This document shows positions 55,744-64,000 of a stretch of DNA of 64,000 bases, piece by piece. A program made the translations under genes and the position numbers. The DNA comes from Batillaria attramentaria. Taxonomy: Eukaryota > Mollusca > Gastropoda > Batillariidae. The notes beneath the pieces are model-generated. The model worked only from the letters and a program-made list of their open reading frames with translations. It had not been told where the DNA came from and searched no databases. Each line of letters begins with the position of its first letter. Position 1 is the stretch's first letter. Location: positions 124,001 to 188,000 of the forward strand of contig JACVVK020000141.1 in the NCBI GenBank assembly GCA_018292915.2. The letters are read 5' to 3'.

Positions 55744-57007
55744 GGGCCGAGGTCACGACGCGAACGCAAATTTCTTTGCGCAAATGGGTTGCGGATCGTA
55801 AGTTCGTACGTGGCTACGTGAAAACTATCTCTTCCGCTAGTTGGCCGGTCACGACGCGCACTTACTGGAAACGGTGTCAAGTACGGGCTATTTTTAGATA
55901 GGCGTGGGACCCCTGGGATTCCCACGGAAAACACCATCACGTGGCCTGCACAAATTCTCCTTCCAGCGTGCGAAGCGTGAAAGAGTAGAGGGGGTGTGTT
56001 CACTACGCGTTCACTACAGAATTTTTGATCGAGTCATGTTTATCTGCCGTAGCGTCAGGTTAAATGCGTGGCATGTATGTGGAGAGTGTGATCAGGAGAG
56101 CATGCAGGTCGCATATAGACCGCTTCCTAGCAGTCTCTATCTCAACATTGGACGGACTACAACGAGTAGAAGCATTTACTGCACGTACAAACCGTATGTA
56201 GCAGGCTCACTGGCAAGCTGAAAACCAACGGAATGAACCTCAATCAAAGAACAACGAAAAACGAAAAAGGAGAGGATAACAACAACATCAACAAAACTCT
56301 CCACATACATGCCACGCATTTAACCTGACTTGCTACGGCAGAGAAACATGACTCGACCATAACTCTGGATTCGGAACCCGCACATTTCGGGTCCACAACT
56401 GACACTGTGTGACAATGAATGAGACCTGCATTGACAGGCATACGATCAAAACGGTGGTGGCTGATCAGTGAGGACTGACCGAGTGCGTTCAGCACTGAAC
56501 TAGTAGTCCGAAACACACACAACAAATGTTAACCCACAAAAAGGAATAAATCAACCCACGATGTGTGTACAGCCGGCCATACAGGCCTTTGCATTGCAGG
56601 GTGCGTAGTGAACTGAACGCGCCCCCTCTACACTCAAGTCGTCCTACAGAAGACTGTACACAATTCCTGCAGGTCTCTCCTCCTAAATCTAAACCTTTGA
56701 AGCATGTCCACATCGTCGTACAAGTCAAAAGGGTTAGTACGATCGCGGAACACCCTTTCCCGTCGCAATGCTCTTCTCATTTGCAGTTCAGGTAAATCAA
56801 GCGGGCCGCCATTTTTCAGATTTACGCAAAAGCTACGACACCTTTCCGACACCCTCCTAGGTGGTGTACAATACGCAAGGTTTCCGAGCGGCCGTAACTT
56901 TGCGCAAACGTCATGACCACCCACTTTTATCACAAATCGTAAGTTACGGACCCTCGCGTGCGTAAATCGGTGGCGGAAAAGTTACGAACGCGTCGTGACC
57001 ACGGCTC
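55744..57007 (-). mobile_element. PIF/Harbinger copy, TSD AAG
   Basis: Ends GGGCCGAGGTCACGACGCG and, inward from 57007, GAGCCGTGGTCACGACGCG. TSD AAG at 55741-55743 and 57008-57010. It inserted two bases inside the left end of the TA-flanked element. It carries a transposase remnant and an internal hairpin (56031-56086 with 56297-56354, about 56-bp arms). Confidence 0.83.
56634..56933 (-). pseudogene. PIF/Harbinger transposase N-terminal remnant
   Basis: Minus strand: ...LRRERVFRDRTNPFDLYDDV and DMLQRFRFRRRDLQEL, the conserved N-terminal part of HARBI1-type transposases (R.F..R.NP....D.....RFR..R..I..L). It stops after CTVFCRTT; a damaged continuation near 56600 reads THPAMQ. The DDE catalytic part is missing, consistent with the 1.26-kb size. 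Confidence 0.68.
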
Positions 57008-57008
57008 A

Positions 57009-58117
57009 AGGTGGGTTGGGGGAACTTCGGCACTGCGTGCATTCGTCCACTAGCGTGTTGACGTAACATGCTGCCCGCCTTTTCGTGTTCACGTGAGAGA
57101 AACATGCTTAATGCCAACGGATACTTTAACCAATCGCAGACCTGCTTTCAATGAAACTGCGACTTTAACCTCATAACTTAAATGTGCATTGAAAATCGTT
57201 CTGAGAACAAGTGAGTGTGTTTGGGGGAACTTCGACACCTTCGGGGGAACTTCGTCACTCCCTTCGGGGGAACTTCGGCACCACCTGGGAAACTTCGTCA
57301 CTAGGCTTGAGAGTATTTGTTTTCATGGTTTCAGTGCCTTAAATGTGATGTGCTACAAACTGTAGATCAGATTTCTTCTTTATTTTTATCTAACATGTGT
57401 GATTAAACACCTCTCTCTCTCTCTCTCTCTGAATGAAGAAGACTGTTTCAGGCAAAACTGAGCTTAAAACAAGAGGTTATTTTTGTGTGTATTCATTAAG
57501 CTAAGCAAATCGACCAGTCTGGGAATGTGAGTGTGTCTATGGTAGAACCATCCTGGAAGGCTATTTTAGTGTTAGAATATTTCAACTTCTTAGCTTACTC
57601 TTAAAACGAATTTCCCCTGTTGATGGTGACGGATTTCCCCCATGTACATTTTTGGTCGGGGGAACTTCGTCACCCTCAGTAATTTCGTGTTTATGCAGTG
57701 TTTTGATGTGTGCCATCGCTAAAGAAACATTTAAACTTTAAAATAAAGTCATGTTTATGTTTAAGACCCTTAATATATTTGATTTCATTCAAAAACATAA
57801 AAATAAGACTACTATACAAAGATAGTTGGGACTTTACCGGCAAAAGACACGTGAAGTTATGAAGCAGACGAGAAAAGACACGTGAAGTTATGAAGCAGAC
57901 GAGAAAAGCAGTCAAGTCAGAATGCGATCATTTGACGCGTCTGGCTGTACCAAGTATTTTCACTGGTCGTTCCATCTATCGTTTGGAATCTTGTAGTTAC
58001 TTGGGAGAGCCTATTTGGAGGGATGAAAGCTTAGTAAGTGCATTGAATTATAGAAGAAACTTGGGGTGACGAATTTCCCCCGAACCGCAAGGGTGCCGAA
58101 GTTCCCCCAACCCACCT
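57009..58117. mobile_element. 1.1-kb TIR element with TA TSD and GGGGGAACTTCGNCAC repeats
   Basis: The right end is the exact complement of the left end over 25 bp (AGGTGGGTTGGGGGAACT...). T is interrupted at AAAGATA/TACTGC, giving TSD TA (55740-55741 and 58118-58119). The left terminal bases are separated from the rest by the Harbinger insertion. Five or six GGGGGAACTTCGTCAC-like motifs lie inside (57228-57300, 57657-57672 and both ends). No transposase. TA target suggests Tc1/mariner-type mobilisation. Confidence 0.82.
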
Positions 58118-59604
58118 TACTGCATTTCGATGCAAAATAATATCTAGACCATCCCAGAACATGCTGGTGCAGTAACGTCAGTAGATTACGTCACCTTGGA
58201 AAGATATCGAACCTTCCAGTAAGTTGAGGAATGTTCTAGATCTGACCTGTTCAGTACGTAAGCAGCCCTGCACAGCGTTCTGGATTCTTCTTCTCTCATG
58301 AATTTGTTCTCCGTGCATATTCTGTTCATAAAGTATTGGAGTTGTATTCTGTTGTATCCCGTGTCTTCTCTGCGATTGCACGAAGATGGCGACATAGTAG
58401 AAGTAAAATACACCACGTCTCCAAACAGAGGAATTCGGCCGGAAAGAAAGTGGCGAGACATCCCCAAGAAAAAACAGCATCACGTCAATCAAACATGACG
58501 CACTTACTTTACGTCAGTGCGCGTGCGTCTCTTCTTCGATGTTTGTGAGGCGTGTGGCTTGCAGAGGAAATGTGCTGTGAGTACAAATTTTCGAGTCAAC
58601 TGACGATAACGGCTGCAGTGAATTTTTCTAATTTTTTTGTGTATTTTTTTATGGCACCCCAGGCTCATTATCTATGTATAGTAGGAGCGATTTTGAGATC
58701 TAAAGTGTGTTCACCAGCACTTTCATCAGGTACGGCTTACGCCAAAAGTATAAAAGCGTCAACCTCCTAAATTCACTTAGTTGAGAGTCCGTATTCATGC
58801 TATCTATGTCCAAAAAATGGAGTGGTTTAGGTAAATATTACGCCTTTAAACGCCAGAAAGCCACTTTTTTTCTGAAAAGGGCGATAACTCGCAAATCATG
58901 TGTGCAATCGTACCTGGATCGGGCCTTCTATTCCACAATCTTGATTCATTGAGAAACCCCAAATTTGAAATCGATCGGTTCAGTATTTTCGGAGAAATAG
59001 GCATCTGAACTGGGTTCACATGCAATGTCAACTCAGGCTTGGTTTACATGAAAAATATAAGAGCGACCATTTTCTAGTAGTGACTCTGTTCAGAGTCCGT
59101 ATTCAAGCTATCTACTGCCAAACAATTTTGTGATTTAAATAAATATTACGCCTGTACACGAAAGACAACCAACTTGTCTCAAAAGGGAGATAACTCCCAA
59201 ATCACTTAAGCAATAATCACACCCTTGAATCGTCTAATGTAACATTTTGATATATTTGGATACGCCAAATTTGAAGCCATTCGGTTGAGTATTTTCGAAG
59301 AAACGGGCCTGGACACAATTCACACACACACAGCCGCACGCACACACATACGCACAGACGGCACTCACTGAGGAGGAGAAGCGGCGTTCGGTGGACCGTA
59401 CATGTCAGCATCGATGACGCACGTTTTCTTACGTGATTGTCAGAGTTACACTTGCAAAATCGTCTCTGCGGGAGATCGGCAGCGACGTGCGTTTGTACCA
59501 CAGATGCTTGCCCATGAACGTGGAAAATTTAGCCCGTCCTATGATGTTGTTTCCATTACTATGGAAACAACATAACAAAACACACAGCGACACTCGTAAA
59601 CAAG

Positions 59605-59796
59605 ATGGCCACCAGCCCAATATGTTGTTTCCATTCAATGACCTGCTGTAGTCACAGTCGTAGTCGTTGTGTCATGTATGCAGCCCGCGCGCACACGCCG
59701 GAACGCAAGCTCTCTGACATCAAGCATGCTGACATAAAGAAAGTACTGAAAACCCTTATCGTGCCTCTATGCACTTGCAAAAACCCAAACACATGA
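59605..59796 (+). CDS. Conserved 63-codon frame of family T (copy 3)
   Basis: As at 37330, with Tyr changed to Cys in the ending (LCTCKNPNT). Intact. Confidence 0.3.
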   Translation: MATSPICCFHSMTCCSHSRSRCVMYAARAHTPERKLSDIKHADIKKVLKTLIVPLCTCKNPNT

Positions 59797-60126
59797 GGTC
59801 GTGTGAGCTCGCTGAGCTGGTTGACGTCACAACTTTTTGGCGTATGCGAGGTTCTACATGGGTGAATGAATTCTTGTAATAAAGTCGTTCCCCTTTGACA
59901 GAGTTACTTCCCGCAGACCTGACTGACAGACGATTGCTTACTGGTATCGGAGAAGAGACCCTCTCTCTCTCTCTCGCCTTAGACGCGCGATTGCGCGCGC
60001 ACGCACGCACCCCCCCCCCCCCCTACACACACACACACATTATGCAAAGACCTTGGAATCAGAAAGACGCGTCACTCCTGCCCTCGCATTAGCGCGCATC
60101 CTAGATCTGGCCCCTATAGTGACAGC

Positions 60127-60262
60127 ATGGCGGAAAGTGGACAGCGATCAGAAAAGCCGGGCATGCAATTGTGTTCTGCGCCGAATTGTTCAAATAACAG
60201 ACAAATATAAACGGGGAAATACTTCTTTTAGTATTCCTGTTGAAAAACAAACTTTTTTTTTC
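60127..60262 (+). pseudogene. THAP-like exon remnant in T
   Basis: MAESGQRSEKPGMQLCSAPN... with the same stop and frame offset as the other copies. Confidence 0.45.
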
Positions 60263-60443
60263 GCTTTCTTGTCCCCCCCCCCCCCCCCCCCAAAAAGACC
60301 TCAAGTAGTACGTGTGCATGCAGTGTAAACTAACAGTAAACACACGCGGCTGACGCAGATACAGCGTAAATTTTTTTTCCCTGACAACTTTACAAATCAC
60401 GGTGACTTAAATTGTGCTAGCGTCTACCTGCATCTAAATTCAG

Positions 60444-60478
<35 letters not shown>

Positions 60479-62583
60479 CAAAATCATCCGGCTGAACTTA
60501 TGTTTTCCGTAGGCCTAAAACACATGCGAAATATATGGGGGAGACCACCTGTCAGTCGCTGACATCTTCGTTTTTGTTTATTTTGTTAAAATGTTTTACG
60601 GCGGCTAGTGTAGGGTTGGGTCAAACAAACAGACTTTTTACAAGCATGCGGATTCTATACTAAATTTACGCCAGTCACACGTCGTGGATGCGGCGATTTT
60701 GGTTTTCACGTGTGATGCTATGTGTTATGTTTGGGAGAAAACATAATCTTGGCTCCAACTTCGATACCGATCTTGGCTCCAACTTCGATATCGTAGGCAT
60801 ACCTACCTCTATTTTTCAAGGGGGAAATCTACAGAAAGGTTTTCCCGTTCCTGGTGTTCGCTTCTGACAGCAAATTCGGCGCTGCACACCATTGCACGCC
60901 CGAATTTTTGCGTGGTTTCTGGCTTTCTGCCATACTGCCATTACTGCGTAGATCTGCGGGATGCGCGCTAATGCGCGCAGACAACTCTTACGCGTTGTCC
61001 CTCAAAGGGAGGTAAGTGAACTATCTTTATGTTTCCAAGATCTTTGTATTATGCTTCTGAGTGTGAGTCAGTGGCAAAAACGAAACCCACTGAAATTCCC
61101 GCTTTCCACATGTCAAGTTGTAGAGATCGCGAAAAGATACTGCATTTCGATGCAAAATAATTTCTAGACCATCCCAGAACATGCTGGTGCAGTAACGTCA
61201 GTAGATTACGTCACCTTGGAAAGATATCGAACCTTCCAGTAAGTTGAGGAATGTTCTAGATCTGACCTGTTCAGTACGTAAGCAGCCCTGCACAGTGTTC
61301 TTCTCCTTTCATGAATTTGTTCTCCATGCATATTCTGTTCATAAAGTATTGGAGTTGTATTCTGTTGTATCCCGTGTCTTCTCTGCGATTGCACGAAGAT
61401 GGCGACATAGTAGAAGTAAAATACACCACGTCTCCAAACAGAGGAATTCGCAAAGAAAGTGGCGAGACACCCCCAAGAAAAAACAGCATCACGTCAATCA
61501 AACATGACGCACTTACTTTACGTCAGTGCGCGTGCGTCTCTTCTTCGATGTTTGTGAGGCGTGTGGCTTGCAGAGGAAATGTGCTGTGAGTACAAATTTT
61601 CGAGTCAACTGACGATAACGGCTGCAGTGAATTTTTCTAACTTTTTTGTATATTTTTCATGGCACTCCAGGCTCATTATCTATGTATAGTTGGAGCGATT
61701 TTGAGATCTAAAGTGTGTTCACCAGCACTTTCATCAGGTACGGCTTACGCCAAAAGTATAAAAGCGACAACCTCCAAAATTCACTTAGTTGAGAGTCCGT
61801 ATTCATGCTATCGATGTCCAAAAATGGAATGGTTTAGGTAAATATTACGCCTTTAAACGCCAGAAAGCTATAGCGATAACTCGCAAATCATGTGTGCAAT
61901 CGTACCTGGATCGGGCCTTCTGTTCAACAATCTTGATTCATTTAGAAACCCCAAATTTGAAATCGATCGGTTCAGTATTTTCGGAGAAATAGGCATCTGA
62001 ACTGGGTTCACATGCAATGTCAACTCAGGCTCGGTTTACATGAAAACTATAAGAGCGACCATTTTCTAGTAGTGACTCTGTTCAGAGTCCGTATTCAAGC
62101 TATCTACTGCCCAAAAATTGAGTGATTTAAATAAATATTACACCTGTACACGAAAGACAACCAACTTGTCTCAAAAGGGCGATAACTCCCAAATCACTTA
62201 AGCAATCTTCACACGCTTGAATCGTCTAATGTAACGTTTTGATATATTTGGATACCCCAAATTTGAAGCCATTCGGTTAAGTATTTTCGAAGAAACGGGC
62301 CCAGACAGAATTCACACACACACACACACTCACACACACACACACACACACACACACATCCACACAGACGGCACTCACTGAGGAGGAGAAGTACGTTCGG
62401 CGGACCATACATGCCAGCATCGATGACGTACGTTTTCTTACGTCATTGTCAGAGTTACACTTGCATAATCGTCTCTGCGGGCGATCGGCAGTGACGTGCG
62501 TTTGTACCACAGATGCTTGCCCATGAACGTGGAAAATTTAGCCCGTCCTATGATGTTGTTTCCATTACTATGGAAACAACATA

Positions 62584-63118
62584 AACACGCACATGACTAC
62601 TGAACAGCCGTAGATACACATTTTATGTCATTTCTCATCCGAAACCACGTAGCTGTTATACAATGTGTGGGCACCGCTATTTTTAAAGCACTTTGGTCAA
62701 GAGATGTATTTTGCAGCGACGCCAAGCTCTACCTAGGGACACGGGCTTGGTTCAAAAGCAGTTGTTGTTGTTGTTTTTAGACCCTGTCTGACACCTGTGT
62801 TAGTTTGCAGAGATTGCTGTTGGCATGAGAAAGCGTGATTTTCCTGATTGTAGGGCAAGGTGCACCCCAGTGGATTGCAACAGGATGCTGCCGGTCATGT
62901 TGAGGCTATTCTGGAACTTGACAAGGCAGGTAGGAGTCAGGCGAATGCATGTGAGTGAAATCAGTGAATCAACCCTAACTCATTTGACTCTAAGGAAAGG
63001 GCGTGGTATGTGCTTGTTGCGCTCCTCTTGAAACGCCGGACATTCTAGAATTAAATGAAATTCATCGCCTATTGCACGCATGTCACATTTTCTGCACAGA
63101 CGCCGTTCTCTGGGTATT
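62584..63118. other. No recognisable gene
   Basis: A 68-codon frame at 62825-63031 (MRKRDFPDCRARC...) is open but not recognised. Confidence 0.3.
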
Positions 63119-63268
63119 TAGCAGTTATTCCCCATCAAGCTGTGGGATACCGACGAGTATTTTGATCCAAGATGCAACTGAATCGACCCTGAGCTTTAGC
63201 GAAGGTTTGATTGCGTCTTGGATCAAAATACGAGTCGGCATAACACAGCTTGATGGGGTGTAAATGCT
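63119..63268. repeat. Snapback hairpin of ~150 bp
   Basis: CCCCATCAAGCTGTG at 63130 pairs with CACAGCTTGATGGGG ending at 63258, and the pairing continues through GAGTATTTTGATCCAAGA. Arms about 47 bp, loop about 33 bp; MITE-like. Confidence 0.85.
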
Positions 63269-63740
63269 TTATCATCCTTTTTTGGGCCAATTTATAGTAT
63301 ATATTGAGCGTTCATCCTAGTAAAAACTGACAGTTGACAGCGGCTGCACATAGCAGACGAACGAGTTTGTACTTGGGCAGAGCCGGCACGACGCCGACAG
63401 AATAAAGTACGCCTTTTTTATGCTGGCAAAGCGGTGTCAATGCACTCATGAACTCAAATCCAAACAAAAACACAAGTTTTAAACTTCGACTGAAGACACT
63501 GAGGTGAATGCGAGACCGATCAGTCTGCTTACGCCGTGGTGCTTTGCACGATTGGGGCCTGTTCAGTCGAGCGGGAGTCTTCCTGTCGCGATTCTTCACG
63601 AAATATAAACCTTTGCGAGTATTTATTCTAATATTTGTAGTACATGTACACCGAGTAAAGTGTCCTTCCCCCAGCAGCTACATTTTATAACTGCATGCGT
63701 GATTCAAACGATTCAAGAAGTATGATTGGCAATTCCAGAC
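63269..63740. other. No recognisable feature
   Basis: Short frames on both strands only, without family resemblance. Confidence 0.3.
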
Positions 63741-63754
63741 AAAATTCCATATTT

Positions 63755-64000
63755 TCGCGAAAAATCCGTTTTTTTCGCGACAAAAACGGTTTTTTTTTTG
63801 CGAAAAAATAGCATTTTTTCGCGAAAAAAAGATTTTGTCGCGAAAAAAACCGTTTTTTTTGCGAGAAAAAAAAAGCATACTATTTTCTGAAGAAAATTTA
63901 TGGCCATTTTTTGGCGAAAAAAATCTCCTGTGCAGTCAATTTTTTCGCGACAAAAAAAGGTGGCAGTTTTTTCGCGAAAACTTACAAGCCATTTTTTTGT
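63755..64000. repeat. Array of TTTTTCGCGAAAAA-type palindromes
   Basis: At least nine TCGCGA or TTGCGA cores embedded in T and A runs, with extended palindromes and CCGTTTTTTTCGCG or AAAACGG variants, running off the right edge. Confidence 0.88.

Larger units (their letters stand above)
53578..59574 (+). mobile_element. Family T copy split by a Mutator-like and a TA-flanked element
   Basis: T segments are 53578-53872, 55501-55740 and 58118-59574. Relative to the complete copy it lacks the THAP and CA part (a deletion joins ACACACACATTATGC to TTCTGAGTGTGAGTC near 55655). It contains the intact 63-codon frame at 53582-53773. Confidence 0.88.
59601..62583 (+). mobile_element. Complete copy of family T (2983 bp)
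   Basis: It runs uninterrupted from CAAGATGGCCACCAGCCC to the terminal hairpin and ATGGAAACAACATA. In order: the 63-codon frame (59605-59796), TC/C runs, THAP remnant (60127), CA tract, unique middle, the 61.1-62.0 kb conserved block, a second CA tract (62311-62358) and the hairpin. Termini share TATGTTGTTTCCAT in inverted orientation, but offset by about 20 bp at the left. It follows the previous T copy after only 26 bp. No transposase, so it is probably non-autonomous. Superfamily unknown. Confidence 0.85.

Noticed and set aside
59601..62583. Family T as a Helitron (terminal hairpin)
   Set aside because: Ends lack 5'-TC and 3'-CTRR, and the hairpin is two bases, not about ten, from the end.

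Overview
The window is animal nuclear DNA, probably from a lophotrochozoan and most likely a gastropod mollusc. The evidence for this is indirect: low gene density, tRNA-derived SINEs, RTE-like and CR1/L2-like LINEs, many terminal-inverted-repeat (TIR) DNA transposons, CA/GT microsatellites, degenerate CCCTAA telomere-type repeats, TCAAGGTCA-bearing dispersed repeats, and a lectin-EGF-Ig receptor of the kind expanded in molluscs. Nothing suggests a prokaryote. Species assignment is inference.

Only one clearly intact host-like gene is visible: a single-exon type I membrane receptor at 15292-17325 (+), with a signal peptide, C-type lectin domain with QPD motif, three EGF modules, Ig-like ectodomain, one membrane span and a coiled-coil-like tail. 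A partial, frameshifted Pro/Ser/Thr-rich reading frame enters from the left edge (3-832), and a broken C2H2 zinc-finger gene lies at 19227-19644 (-).

Almost everything else is mobile DNA, and its insertion history can be read directly because target-site duplications (TSDs) and paralogous empty sites are both in the window. A degenerate tandem array (about 4 kb net) occupies 21.43-51.12 kb and has been expanded to about 30 kb by insertions: a full-length RTE-like LINE (21901-25183, 14-bp TSD); a Harbinger-like MITE (26542-36146, TSD TAA), which contains a transposon (26749-35700, TSD CAA), which contains another (30526-35031, TSD TGA), which contains a 29-bp SINE tail; and a copy of a roughly 3-kb family here called T (37326-50110), itself split by a 5.57-kb element (37678-43250, 9-bp TSD) and a 3.7-kb element (46130-49841, TSD AAA).

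To the left, a second copy of the CAA-flanked transposon (2846-10041, TSD CTA) contains its own 2.6-kb insertion. To the right, two more T copies lie head to tail (53578-59574 and 59601-62583). The first of them is interrupted by a Mutator-like foldback element (9-bp TSD) and by a TA-flanked element that is itself interrupted by a PIF/Harbinger copy.

The most distinctive system is a set of DNA transposons with different TIRs but always 3-bp TSDs (2846-10041, 26749-35700, 30526-35031, 46130-49841). They carry broken copies of related large proteins with zinc modules, an XPG/FEN-like HEEADT...DTDV nuclease signature and a C-terminal tesmin/TSO1-like Cys-rich tail. I interpret them as relatives of the Academ superfamily; that name is inference.
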